Source: Tuctoria greenei
Lineage: Eukaryota > Streptophyta > Magnoliopsida > Poales > Poaceae
NCBI GenBank assembly: GCA_036927565.1
Contig: JAYESD010000001.1
Location: forward strand, 268,719,560-268,783,559
DNA: 64,000 bases
Reading direction: 5' to 3'
Position numbers and translations under genes: made by a program
Shown here: in pieces, positions 1 through 10,705 of the stretch
How the letters are laid out: each line of letters opens with the position of its first letter
How positions within the stretch are numbered: the stretch's first letter is position 1
Notes under the pieces: generated by a model
Told to the model about the DNA's origin: nothing
Databases searched by the model: none
What the model saw: only the letters and a program-made list of their open reading frames with translations

Positions 1-417
1 AGGTGGGAGGACATCCAAGGGGGTGTTAGGGTCGTGACCTAACCCTAAGATACGAAAATAATAGACTTAGACTTGATACAAGGCCCAGTGGCCTAATACG
101 GTGACGCAGCACCCTGACAGATTCTGTACTTAATTTTGTTTCGACGATTCCCGTCGACTCCGACATAATTTTGACATGGGACCGGAGCCATTGGAAAGGT
201 TATCCTCTCCCCTTTCCGTTCATATGTAGAACGTCCAAAACGGAGTTCGTATGCGTCCTGAGCGTCCGTTTTAGTGCGTACTGCTCCTGGACTCCGAGTT
301 GGATACGATTTGGAGTTTGGTTCGGTTTCCATCTTCTTTGAACGAATTCTCTGGTCTTTCACGTCCCTAATACTCCCTCCAAGTACTCCTTGAACCTCTC
401 CATGGATCCTAATCACA
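1..417 (-). repeat. LTR fragment of the left-hand gag array, cut by the window edge
   Basis: This matches 1163-1579 base for base in length (417 each, no indels seen) with scattered substitutions. On the minus strand it begins TGTGATTAGGATCC directly after the gag-tail remnant, so it is the 5' part of a second copy of the 743-bp LTR at 837-1579. The rest lies left of position 1. The minus strand is open through part of it, so the gag-tail frame runs on into the LTR. That is read-through, not a separate gene. Confidence 0.75.
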
Positions 418-836
418 AATAAATCATTAAGTAGCAATCTATGCTCAAAAACATATAAGGAAATATATAAGAACGAGTTCACCTCTGAAATTAATTGTTG
501 TGTATGAACTCTATTGATTGCATCTTGTATATTCAGTAGAGTGTTGTTTGTATCCATATAAGTGATGTACTCATCATCCTCCCCTCCTTGAATTGGAGTC
601 ATCCTCTACTCAAGTTCGTCTCCTCTCATGTATTGGTCCAAATGTGCAACGCCATCAAATCTTCTTGTATGCATGAATGGAGGAGGCCAAGGTGGTGGAC
701 GACATAGTGCGCCATCTTGATCTTGTCCATCAAATAAGAGTGCACATTCACTTGAGCCAGGATCCCAAACAAATAAATATTGTGTCATGTTTGTAGGTGC
801 AATAATAATGTGCATGATCTCATCATTAACGTCGAT
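418..836 (-). pseudogene. Remnant of the C-terminal part of a gag-like retrotransposon polyprotein
   Basis: Two minus-strand frames cover this piece. They match the last third of the intact 574-codon frame at 3922-5646: NDEIM..IIAPTNM, WDPGSSECALLF, PPPWPPPF, then MTPIQ.GEDDE..T and the tail NSFLYISLYVFEH. A stop at about 603-605 separates the two halves. It lies between two copies of the same LTR. At about 830 the LTR end is joined straight to the gag tail, with no primer-binding site or leader. I read it as the remains of an element whose inside was mostly deleted. No enzyme domain remains. Confidence 0.6.
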
Positions 837-1579
837 TGATAGGAAAATTGGTCCCCATCTTCCGAAAGGTAATGGGTAAGTCGATTGATGGAGATCTCGA
901 CGTTGATAATCCGAGGCTCTCGAGTAGAACACGAACAGCCCCTGCAATCACTACACCACCGCTCCGTTGGTTATCAATCGTGCTTCACACGATTGACCTC
1001 GCCAAGAAGGCTAATCCCTGCAAGTGCAACCGAGAACACAAGTAAGAACGTAGAAGAAGCAATCTGAAATTGCTGAATTGGGGTTTCACAAACCGAAAAA
1101 CGACGATATTATTGATCTAAGCAAAACCCAATTGTCTATGGCGGCTAGCATGGAGTATATATAGGTGGGAGGAAGTCCAAGGGGGTGTTAGGGTCGTGAC
1201 CTAACCCTAAGACACAAAAATAATGGACTTAGACTTGATACAAGGCCCAATGGCCCAATACGGTGGCGCAGCACCCTGACAGATTCTGTACTTGGTTTTG
1301 TTTCGACGATTCCCGACGACTCCCAATGAATTTTGACATGGTACCGGCGCCATTGGAAAGGTTATCCTCTCCCCTTTCCGTGCATATGTAGAACGTCCAA
1401 AACGGAGTTCGTATGCGTCCTGGGCGTCCGTTTTAGTGCATACTGCTCCTGGACTCCGAGTTGGATACGATTTGGAGTTTGGTTCGGTTTCCATCTTCTT
1501 TGAACGAATTCTCTGGTCTTCCACGTCCCTAATACTCCCTCCAAGTACTCCTTGAACCTCTCCATGGATCCTAATCACA
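837..1579 (-). repeat. 743-bp LTR of the gag array family
   Basis: On the minus strand it starts TGTGATTAGGATCC and ends TTTTCCTATCA, the usual TG...CA form. It contains a TATATATA box at about 1156-1163 (minus strand), followed by a leader-like stretch with a TTGCTTCTTC tract. It is the full version of the fragment at 1-417. The flanks are not a clean target duplication: 62 bp before each LTR (1580-1641 and 418-479) are nearly identical. This suggests that the 62 bp plus the LTR form the 3' end of one element type. Confidence 0.7.
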
Positions 1580-2700
1580 AATAAATCATTAAGTAGCAAT
1601 TTATGCTCAAAAACATATAAGGAAATATATAAGAACGAGTTGTAAACTTTATGCACCATAAACATACCACTATGTTCATATTTGCCTATAGCATGAAAAA
1701 TATTTCTACTTAATAAAGACAATTCAGATTGAGAAAATATTATCTTCTCTACGATATCTAGATCACAAAGAGTGTCAAATTCAATATAGCCCAAAGTATT
1801 TAGAGAAGATAACAATTTCAGCTCATCCCTTTCACATGTAGTTGGGATCAAATGCTTAATTTCAGCACAAGTGAGTGATAAAGTATCAAATTCATTTGGT
1901 TGTTCTAGCATAGGTATAATATAACTATCAGCACACAACTCATTTTTGTTATAAGAATCAGTAGGAAAATCAACTAATGGTAAAGGTGTATTATGAAAAG
2001 GTTCATCTTGTTGCTGCTCATCGATAGTATGATTGGTAGCAAAATTCAGCACATCTGAAAATGTCATACCTTGGTTAACTATATAGCATTGTCCATTAAC
2101 ACTACTCTCATTTTCAGCAAGAAATTCAAATGCATTATGAGTTGATTCATCAAAAATTTCACAAGTGTTGTCGAAAGCCTCGTTCTCTTTTGCATCATCT
2201 ATATTATTTTCTACAGTGTCCTGCAAAACGTTAGCCACAAAAGAAGGTACAACAAGAAATTTCTCCTCAAATTGCTGAATTTCTTCTTTGCACATAGATA
2301 CATTAGCAAAAGTTTCTCACATAAGAATTTTTGTTTCTTTCCATGTTCGAGGTTTTTCTAATTCATTTAAATTGTTCCACCAAGTTAATGCACAACCTAC
2401 TAATGCACTTGCAACATTTCTAATCTTTCTCCTCTCACACATATGACATTGTCCAAAAATTTTATCCACCTCTATTTCCCAAGTAATATATTCATCATAA
2501 CCAAAACCATCATAAGAAGGAAGAGATGGGCGAATGTAATTACTTCTTGTGGATGGTGTTGTAAAGGTGGTCTGAATGTCATGTGAATCCTTGGTTGATG
2601 TTTGGTTTTTACTGAGCAACTCCATCGTCGTCTTCATCATGTCCATCATCTCAGCATATAATGCATGATTCTTGTTTTTACCTGACATTGTTAGTAGCAA
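1580..2700 (-). pseudogene. Gag-like protein, copy A, broken and internally deleted
   Basis: The minus-strand frame starts MLLTMSGKNKNHALYAEM and contains the gag-type stretch ASALVGCALTWWNNLNELEKPRTW. A TGA at about 2315 interrupts it where copy B (3922-5646) has CGA, so this is a nonsense change. Downstream the frame matches copy B up to MFMVHKVY. It then jumps to the tail NSFLYISLYVFEH, leaving out about 590 bp present in copy B (roughly 3994-4586). The frame then runs into the LTR and stops at 1207. No protease, reverse transcriptase or integrase is present. It is a non-autonomous, decayed unit. Confidence 0.65.
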
Positions 2701-3905
2701 ATAGAAGACAACACAAAAAATATGTTATCCCTATCAACTACAAAGGATAATGGCAAAGTGGAAGTGGAATCACACACTCTCAAGCGTCTTACCACGCTCT
2801 TACAAGTGTTCTTACCGACACTGCAGGTGGCAAACGGTGGACGGTATGAAGAAACCAATGAAGCGTGGGATGATTGCAAAGGTGTATCGATTCTGCTCAA
2901 GAGTAAGGTGTAGCTTGGATGGCACTTTCTATGTAGCAAGGATTAGCAATAATGAAATCAGATAGTAAAGTTGAATAAGTGTCCAAAGTATGTGTCAAAG
3001 TTGCTGGCCTAAATGTGTTCCTAGTAGTTCAAGCTAGCAAGACATGAGACAAAACTAGATGACACAAAGAATGCAAGCACTTCTGTTTTTGTTGTTGTTT
3101 TTTTTTTCTCTTTTTTGTGCTGCTTTTGTTTCTTGTTTTGCACTTGTCTTTTTCTTTTTTCTTCCTTTTTTTTCAGAATGTGCTGCAAGGGAAGAACACA
3201 ATGAAAATCAATCCAAGATATCTCGTGTGTCTGTCGCAGATTTTCTGCTCAATCTTCCAAGGACAAATAGGCACACTTATAGGCTCTAAATTGGAAAACT
3301 TAGAATAGAACGATTGTAGATATATCTCTCCTCTTTAATTTAAATATATGAAAGACCTATTTTGGAAAAGAACAATAGGAGATATTGCCCTCGAAATACA
3401 GACTGTTCAGAATTTTTAGGTCAATAACAGATTCAGATCCAATGCAATTTAGACATCGATAACTACATTTTCTGGGCACATAATGAATACGAAAGTTATA
3501 GAGAACTTCTTAAGCTTTCCATAAAGTACAAGAACACCAAAATCCGAGTTCGTATGTGCGAGATATGATGAAAATACCAAACTGGACAGAGGTGAATCTA
3601 ATCTGGACGTGATGACGTGATTCAAAAGGATGAATCACACAATGCAAAACTCAAACTAAGACCAAAAAAACTTTCTAAACCAGCAATATGACTCAACCAC
3701 GGACACAAAATCAACAAAACCAAACTGAATAATAAAGTTGCAAAGGCTCAATGTGGTTTGGACAAAGTAATGAACAGATCTACTAAACTGCAAGTTTTTT
3801 TGTGGCTTTTTTGTAGACTATAGGTATGAAAAACAAAACTAATGTAATGGATAGATGAATTACCTAACGGTCAACCTGGAAATCTGATACCAATTGATGA
3901 GTAAA
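2701..3905 (-). other. Leader of gag unit A with a degenerate primer-binding site
   Basis: On the minus strand the order is TTGGTATCAGA at about 3888-3898 (a partial match to the initiator-tRNA-Met site TGGTATCAGAGC), then about 1.2 kb of non-coding sequence, then the gag start at 2700. The block is repeated at 5647-6770 with high similarity. It includes a long pyrimidine tract on the plus strand (about 3085-3180). Between the end of gag B and this site lie only about 30 bp starting TGTGACACC and ending TTTTACTCA. That could be the two ends of another LTR with its middle deleted. Confidence 0.5.
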
Positions 3906-3921
3906 AGGTGATGATGAGGTG

Positions 3922-5646
3922 TCACACAAAAACAAATAAATCATTAAGTAGCAATTTATGCTCAAAAACATATAAGGAAATATATAAGAACGAGTTCACC
4001 TCTGAAATTAATTGTTGTGTATGAACTCTATTGAGTGCATCTTGTATGTTCAATGGAGTGTTGTTTGTATCCATAGAAGTGATGTCCTCATCATCCTCTC
4101 CTTCTTGAATTGGAGTCATCCTCGACTCAAGTTCATCTTCTATCATGTGTGGGTCCATACGTGCAATACCATCAAATCTTCTTGTAAGCATGAAAGGAGG
4201 AGGCCAAGGTGGTGGACGGCATAGTGCACCATCTTGATCTTGTCCAAACAAGAGCGCACATTCACTTGAGCCAGGATCCCAAACAAATATGTTTTGTACC
4301 ATATTTGTAGGTGCAATGATAATGTACATGATCTCGTCATTCTCCCCTTCTTTATGACAAGCCGTCCTCGGCTTGCTCGTATGTCCAGGAAAAAGGATTG
4401 CTTTGGGGGTAGAATGAACACTGTCCATATTGCACGACTGCAGCAAACAATACTTCTCTTTTATTTTTTGTTCCTGCTGCAAGAAAAAAATACTAGAAAA
4501 GCTTGACAAGACATTATTAGCGTTAGTACATTCATTTACTTGACCATGTTGGTGCAGCACAAAAGGAGCTTCCTCATTTGAACATATGTAAACTTTATGC
4601 ACCATAAACATACCACTATGTTCATATTTGCCTATAGCATGAAAAATATTTCTACTTAATAAAGACAATTCAGATTGAGAAAATATTATCTTCTCTACGA
4701 TATCTAGATCACAAAGAGTGTCAAATTCAATATAGCCTAAAGTATTTAGAGAAGATAACAATTTCAGCTCATCCCTTTCACATGTAGTTGGGATCAAATG
4801 CTTAATTTCAGCACAAGTGAGTGATAAAGTATCAAATTCATTTGGTTGTTCTAGCATAGGCATAATATAATTATCAGCACACAACTCATTTTTGTTATAA
4901 GAATCAGTAGGAAAATAAACTAATGGTAAAGGTGTATTATGAAAAGGTTCATCTTGTTGCTGCTCATCGATAGTATGATTGGTAGCAAAATTCAGCACAT
5001 CTGAAAATGTCATACCTTGGTTAACTATATAGCATTGTCTATTAATACTACTGTCATTTTCAGCAAGAAATTCAAATGCATTATGAGTTGATTCATCAAA
5101 AATTTCACAAGTGTTGTCGAAAGCCTCGTTCTCTTTTGCATCATCTATATTATTTTCTACAGTGTCCTGCAAAACGTTAGCCACAAAAGAAGGTACAACA
5201 AGAAATTTCTCCTCAAATTGCTGAATTTCTTCTTTGCACATAGATACATTAGCAAAAGTTTCTCGCATAAGAATTTTTGTTTCTTTCCATGTTCGAGGTT
5301 TTTCTAATTCATTTAAATTGTTCCACCAAGTTAATGCACAACCTACTAATGCACTTGCAATATTTCTAATCTTCCTCCTCTCACACATATGACATTTTCC
5401 AAAAATTTTATCCAACTCTATTTCCCAAGCAATATATTCATCATAACCAAGACCATCAAAAGAAGGAAAAGATGGGAGAATGTAATTACTTATTGTTGAA
5501 GGAGTTGTAAAGGTGGTCTGAACGTCATGTGAATCCTTGGTTGATGTTTGATTTTTAGTGAGCATCTCCATCGCCGTCTTCATCATGTCCATCATCTCAG
5601 CATATAATGCATGATTCTTGCTTTTACCTAACATTGTTAGTAGCAA
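3922..5646 (-). CDS. Intact gag-like / pol-tail fused ORF, 574 codons
   Basis: This is a single uninterrupted minus-strand frame. The N-terminal 140 residues resemble a retrotransposon gag domain: CHMCERRKIRN, then ALVGCALTWWNNLNELEKPRTWKE. The middle is acidic and hydrophobic with no motif I recognise. Near the C-terminus are a PPPWPPPF stretch and RMTPIQEGEDDEDI, a type I associate with sequence near the 3' end of some grass gypsy elements (from memory). The simplest reading is that the protease-to-integrase segment was deleted in frame, fusing gag to a pol-tail spacer. It is unusually well preserved compared with its broken relatives at 418-836 and 1580-2700. Function is unknown. It could serve as a gag supplied by a non-autonomous element, but that is inference. 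Confidence 0.6.
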   Translation of the reverse strand: MLLTMLGKSKNHALYAEMMDMMKTAMEMLTKNQTSTKDSHDVQTTFTTPSTISNYILPSFPSFDGLGYDEYIAWEIELDKIFGKCHMCERRKIRNIASALVGCALTWWNNLNELEKPRTWKETKILMRETFANVSMCKEEIQQFEEKFLVVPSFVANVLQDTVENNIDDAKENEAFDNTCEIFDESTHNAFEFLAENDSSINRQCYIVNQGMTFSDVLNFATNHTIDEQQQDEPFHNTPLPLVYFPTDSYNKNELCADNYIMPMLEQPNEFDTLSLTCAEIKHLIPTTCERDELKLLSSLNTLGYIEFDTLCDLDIVEKIIFSQSELSLLSRNIFHAIGKYEHSGMFMVHKVYICSNEEAPFVLHQHGQVNECTNANNVLSSFSSIFFLQQEQKIKEKYCLLQSCNMDSVHSTPKAILFPGHTSKPRTACHKEGENDEIMYIIIAPTNMVQNIFVWDPGSSECALLFGQDQDGALCRPPPWPPPFMLTRRFDGIARMDPHMIEDELESRMTPIQEGEDDEDITSMDTNNTPLNIQDALNRVHTQQLISEVNSFLYISLYVFEHKLLLNDLFVFV

Positions 5647-6770
5647 ACAGAAGACAACACAAAAAATATGTTATCCCTATCAACTACAAAGGATAATGGA
5701 AAAGTGGAAGTGGAATCACACACCCTCAAGTGTCTTACCACGCTCTTACAAGTGTCCTTACCGACACTGCAGGTGGCAAACGGTGGCCGGTATGAAGAAA
5801 CCAATGAAGCGTGGGATGATTGCAAAGGTGTATCGATTCTGCTCAAGAGTAAGGTGTAGCTTGGATGGAACTTTATTTGTAGCAAGGATTAGCAACAATG
5901 AAATCAGATAGTAAAGTTGAATAAGTGTCCAAAGTATTTGTCAAAGTTGATGGCCTAAATGTGTTCCTAGTAGTTCAAGCTAGCAAGACATGAGACAAAA
6001 CTAGATGACACAAAGAATGCAAGCACTTCTGTTTTTTTTTCTCTTTTTTTGTGCGGCTTTTGTTTCTTGTTTTGCACTTGCCTTTTTCTTTTTTCTTCCT
6101 TTTTTTTTCAGAATGTGCTGCAAGGGAAGAACACAATGAAAATCAACCCAAGATATCTCGTGTGTCTGTCGCAGATTTTCTGCTCAATCTTCCAATGACA
6201 AATAGGCACACTTATAGGCTCTAAATTGGAAAACTTAGAACAGCAAGATTGTAGATATATCTCTCTTCTTTAATTTCAATATATGGAAGACCTATTTTGG
6301 AAAAGAACAATAGGAGATACTGACCCCGAAATACAGACTGTTCAGAATTTTTAGGTCAATAACAGATTCGGATCTAATGCAATTTAGACATCGATAACAA
6401 TATTTTCTGGGAAAATTATGAATTTGAAAGTTATAGAGCACTTCTTAAGCTTTCCAGAAAGTACAAGAACACCAAAATCGGAGTTCGTATGTGCGAGATA
6501 TGATGAAAATACCAAACTGGACAGAGGTGAATCGAATCTGGACGTGATGACGTGATTCAAAAGGATGAATCACACAATGCAAAACTCAAATTAAGACCAA
6601 AAACACTTTCTAAACCAGAAATATGACTCAACAACGGACACAAACTCAACAAAGCCAAACTGAATAACAAAGTTGCAAAGGCTCAATGTGGTTTGGACAA
6701 AGTAATGAACAGATCTACTAAACTACAAGTTTTTTGTGGCTTTTTTGTGGACTCTAGGTATGAAAAACAA
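5647..6770 (-). other. Leader of gag unit B, truncated at its 5' side
   Basis: This is a second copy of the 2701-3830 leader, alignable along its whole length with small indels in the pyrimidine tract near 6035-6110. It stops matching at about 6770, just after a tGAAAAACAAa stretch. That is about 60 bp short of where the primer-binding site sits in copy A. From there the sequence is LTR of gypsy-1. No gene is seen. Confidence 0.6.
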
Positions 6771-8504
6771 ACCAATCATCCACAATGGTCCAAATAGCAC
6801 TAGCAAAGCCCTAATTAATCAGCTACGCTGCACCCATACTTGGCCCCGTGGTGGCACTGTAGTCTTGGCTTATTCTCACATGAACCGGTCCTTAGATCTA
6901 AAGCAAGCAAACCACCATAACATCCAACCCATCCACATACCAGGCTTGCTTAGATCACCCATTACCATATCATATTGACTTGTTCACATTAACCAGAATA
7001 TCATTAATGCATAATTAAATTGAGTGGTATAGTTGTTTCCATCCCAGTTGATTAAGCGAAGCAAAAGGTAAAAACCCTTCCCGACTCTCTATCAGGTATT
7101 CCAGGTGACAAGGGTGGGTAAACAATTCTAGTAAACTTCCTATCATAGGATTCCCATCAATTTGACACAAGCATGCAGTTTGCAAACAAAACATTTATTT
7201 TAAAACAGGATCGATATGCTTCAAGGACACTTGCCTTGCTCTTGCTGTTGATTAGGATCAAAGCCTTCAAACTCTTGGTGTTGTAGATCCCCCACGTCAC
7301 TCTCTAGCGCAAATCCGTCTAATCCACACAATAAATATACAAGACAAGAAACACAATCAAAAAGTGCACAAATATTACTCAATATGTCATGACATGCATG
7401 ATTGATGCAAATGCAAGGTATGATCACTAACTAGTTCTAATAGCTTTTAACAAGTTTATACAGGTTTGGATTCGATTAGATCAAATTTTATTATTCATTC
7501 AACACAATTTAACCAGAAAGATCGGACTAGTCCATTAGGGACCGGACAAGTCCGCCCTCTGCGAGATCAGCAGATTAATCGACGTAAATTCGAAGATTAG
7601 GGATTGAATTCACGTAAGGAAAAGAGAATAGAAGGTATACCATGTGTTTAGAACTCCAATGAATCAAGAAACTTAGAGGTAGCACTTGGATCTTGATGAT
7701 CTAGGGTTGGTGATGAACTTGGGGATGAATTGGTGGTGAAGGACGAAACTTGGTGGAGATCTTGATCCTCTTTCGTTTCCTCCTCTTCTTCTTCTTGCTT
7801 GGAATCTTCTCCTCCCTCCTTGATGGTGGCCCCCCACGAACTAGGGTTTGGGGTGGGTGGAAAAGTGGCAAATAGATGTCAATCCAAGAGGTGGGGCTGT
7901 TTATATAGAGGTGGAGGCTAGGGTTAGATGGATTTTGAGTTTTGGGATGAGTATAGGCCGGTTTAGAGTCCCACACGGGCTCTAAAAGAGTTAGGCACGA
8001 CACCCTAGGCCCACTTAACGCGAAACCTAAGAAACAAGTCGTAAAACAAAAGATCAACTCGGAGTCGCGAAATCTCGGACAAGTCCAGAAAGGACCGGAC
8101 TAGTCTAAAGTCGTCCAGAGAGAAAATCGGACAAGTCTGGCCAAACATCGGACAAGTCCGACTTTAAATAGAGAGGAAAACGGACAAGTCCGCTGGAACA
8201 CCGGACTAGTCCGGAAAAATCCAAGGACTTAGCAAATTTTCAAGGATTCATGGAATATCGTACTAGTCCGCACAAAATTGGACAAGTCCGAAAGTTTCCA
8301 GTGCCAAAAATCAGACTAGTCCGCAGCGAAAAGGACAAGTCCGTTTTTAGTCAGAGAGAAATCGGACTAGTCCAAACTTTCCTGCATTTTAAGTGCGATT
8401 TTGCTCAAAATCAATTTTTAAACTCGTTCCTCTTGTTGTGGGTTAATGTTAAACATGTATATGAGTGTATGTAGGGCGTGATGCATGAAAATTAGGGTGT
8501 TACA
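6771..8504 (-). repeat. Truncated LTR of gypsy-1 (left side)
   Basis: It matches 26595-28391 of the right LTR. The first about 1 kb (plus-strand sense) of the full 2.8-kb LTR is missing, and 36 bp corresponding to 26605-26640 are also absent, between short CATC repeats. It ends GGGTGTTACA at 8504, directly followed by the polypurine tract of the element (plus strand AACCTACCTCCCTT). The right LTR has about 24 extra bases near 27282 that this copy lacks. Confidence 0.8.
7520..8385. repeat. Array of CGGACTAGTCCG / CGGACAAGTCCG palindromes in the gypsy-1 LTR
   Basis: About a dozen copies of a 12-bp near-palindrome recur at irregular spacing, two near 7526-7555 and the rest at 8085-8380. CGGACTAGTCCG is a perfect 12-bp palindrome. 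The CGGACAAGTCCG variant breaks symmetry only in the middle. The other LTR has the same array at about 27408-27440 and 27962-28263. Several copies are decayed by C-to-T or G-to-A changes. Confidence 0.8.
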
Positions 8505-8519
8505 AACCTACCTCCCTTA

Positions 8520-9934
8520 ATCTCGCCCTCGAGATTCGACGCGGAAGAGAAAATATAGGGAAATTCCTTCTTGAGATCATCTTCCAATTCCCACGTTGCT
8601 TCTTTTTTGGTGTGGTGCTTCCATTGAACTTTACATCATCTAATGACCTTGTTCCTTGTGACCCTGTCCTTGGTTTCCAAGATTTTGATCGGTTGCTCGG
8701 CATAAGTCAAATCTTACTCTAATTCCAATTCTTCCATTGTCACTTGTTCTTCCGGTACTCTCAAGCACTTCTTGAGCTGAGAAACATGAAAGACATCATG
8801 GACATCTGAAAGATGAGCTGGCATCTCCAACTTATATGCTACTTCTCCTCTTTTGTCCAAAATCTTGAATGGTCCAATATAACGAGGTGCGAGCTTACCT
8901 CTTATGTTAAACCTCTTATGACCTCTCATTGGTGACACCTTGAGGTAAACAAAATCTCCCACTTCAAAGGCTAGTTTCCTTCTCCTATTGTCCGCATAGC
9001 ATTTTTGTCTTGATTGGGTAGCCTTCATGTTTTCACGAATTATTTGGACTTGCTTTTCGGCTTCTTGCAACACATCCGAACCAAACACTTGAGTTTCTCC
9101 TGCCTCATTCCAGAATAAAGGTGTCCTACACTTCCTCCCATAAAGCGCTTCATACGGTGACATTTTCAAGCTTGCTTGGTAACTATTGTTGTATGAAAAT
9201 TCCGCGTATGGCAAGCTTTTGTCCCAACTCTTCCCATTCTTTAAAGCACAAGATCTTAACATGTCCTCCAAAATCTGATCGGTCCTCTCGGTTTGTCCAT
9301 CCGTTTGAGGATGATATGCTGAACTAAAATTCAACCTCGTTCCCAAAGCTTTATGCAATTTTTGCCAAAATCTGGAAGTGAATTGAGAACCTCTGTCCGA
9401 GACTATCCTCTTCGGGACTCCATGTCGACACACAATATGCTCCATGTATATTTTGGCCAATCGTGCAGCTGTATATTTGGTCTTCACAGGGACAAAATGA
9501 GCCGACTTGGTTAAGCGATCCACAATTACCCAAATTGAGTCATACCCGGACTGAGTACGTGGTAACCCAACTATGAAGTCCATTCCAATTTCTTCCCACT
9601 TCTATTCCGGAATCTTCAACAGTTGCAATAATCCGGCTGGCCTTTGATGTTCCGCCTTGACTCGTTGGCACACATCACACAATGCTACGTATTCAGCTAT
9701 GTCCTTCTTCATGCTATCCCACCAATAGCAAGTCTTCAAGTCTTTGTACATCTTTGTACAACCAGGGTGAATTGAGTAAGGCGAGTCATGTGCCTCCTTT
9801 AATATTGTCTCCCGAATATGCTTTACATTAGGCACGACAATTTTTTTTCCAAGCCATAAGGTACCATGTTCGTCTTCATCAAATCTGAATTCTCTCCCTT
9901 CTTCGATCCTTTCCTTGATTTTCTTGATCTCCTC
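8520..9934 (-). pseudogene. gypsy-1 integrase and chromodomain, 3' part of pol
   Basis: Upstream of the core is the zinc-binding region (HDSPYSIHPGC, then CDVCQ), and a TAG at about 9602 falls where the related gypsy-2 has a Trp codon. The integrase core follows: Asp in MDFIVGLP, Asp in IVSDRGSQF, Glu in TDGQTERTDQILE, then a GPF/KILDKRGEV-type C-terminal segment. After a TAA near 8713 the same frame continues into a chromodomain-like segment (YAEQPIKILET, then VQWKHHTKKEATWE) with one internal TGA. The order integrase then chromodomain places it among chromoviruses, whose integrases use the chromodomain to recognise chromatin. It is not functional as it stands. Confidence 0.85.
9930..9934. 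repeat. Target-site duplication (left) of Sirevirus A, TCCTC
   Basis: TCCTC lies directly before the TG of the left LTR and recurs as TCCTC at 22217-22221 directly after the CA of the right LTR. Five-base duplications are typical for integrase-mediated insertion. A perfect match supports a single intact insertion. Confidence 0.95.
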
Positions 9935-10263
9935 TGAAAGCATCTAGGCCCCCATGAAGTACGGTTTCGGTGATTAATGACAACCATTGAACTTTACTAA
10001 TGAATTTGTGAATGCAAGGTCCCCATAGTCCTCAATAAAATGAAATTAATATGTCATTTGAGACCCATATACATTCAACTTTTGAGATCAAATCAATGAG
10101 ATAAAGACAAGAAGTGAAAGCTCTTATGTCTAAGTCACTCAACCATAAGTTGACAACATACAATGCTTGAAGATCATCGAAGAGCCTTGTGGAACAAATG
10201 TCTAAGAGGTCATCTGATCAAGACACAAAAGATTCACTCAAAACAACTCGAAGCAAAAAAAAT

Positions 10264-10645
10264 CAACTTACCAGATCAACCGATGATTTCAAAAATGTAC
10301 ACATCGGTCGAGTTTGTTCAACTGAAGAAGAAGACCTCAGACAAATGTACTCACCGAATCATCCGATGTGAATGGCTCAGTGACATTGGTCCATCAGTAC
10401 AGTTTGCGATACCATTGGACCAAGTAAAGCACCAGATCATCCGATGTGCAGACTTACACACATCGGTCGATCACTCCAGTAGGCATCAAGATTAAGCAAA
10501 TTCTGGAGGAAGAGCCACCGGATCATCCGATGAGAAGACAGGAGCAACATCGGTCTAACAACAGTCATATCTGACATAATGACGTCAACCAAAGTAATTA
10601 GACCGATGATAACTAAAGGGGAGACATCGGATCATCTGGTGTTCA
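10264..10645. repeat. Palindrome array (CATCGG / CCGATG motifs) in the Sirevirus A LTR, upstream of TATA
   Basis: CATCGG and CCGATG half-sites recur about a dozen times, several as near-complete palindromes such as CCGGATCATCCGATG. They end about 50 bp before the CTATAAATA box. The same array is in the other LTR (21145-21526), in both LTRs of Sirevirus B (about 48345-48720 and 59080-59456), and upstream of the extra ORF in both elements. Inverted repeats in the LTR control region are a described Sirevirus feature. Confidence 0.85.
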
Positions 10646-10696
10646 CAGTAAAGTTCTGTCAGCCTACTTTTCCAACGGCTATTTCGGGGAGGCTGG

Positions 10697-10705
10697 CTAT
10701 AAATA
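10697..10705 (+). promoter_or_regulatory. TATA box of the Sirevirus A 5' LTR
   Basis: CTATAAATA follows the palindrome array and precedes a pyrimidine-rich stretch. The 3' LTR keeps the same box at 21578-21586. Sirevirus B shows the equivalent TATTTATA on its minus strand. It would drive the genomic transcript. Confidence 0.7.

Noticed and set aside
3059..3308. Phe/Leu-rich frame that looks like a membrane protein
   Set aside because: It is the pyrimidine tract of the array leader read as protein; the other leader copy (about 6019-6250) has indels in the tract that change the frame.
7701..8057. Minus-strand frame in the gypsy-1 LTR (counterpart at 27586-27900)
   Set aside because: Low-complexity, Pro/Ser/Lys-rich translation of LTR sequence near a TATA-like region; not conserved as protein.
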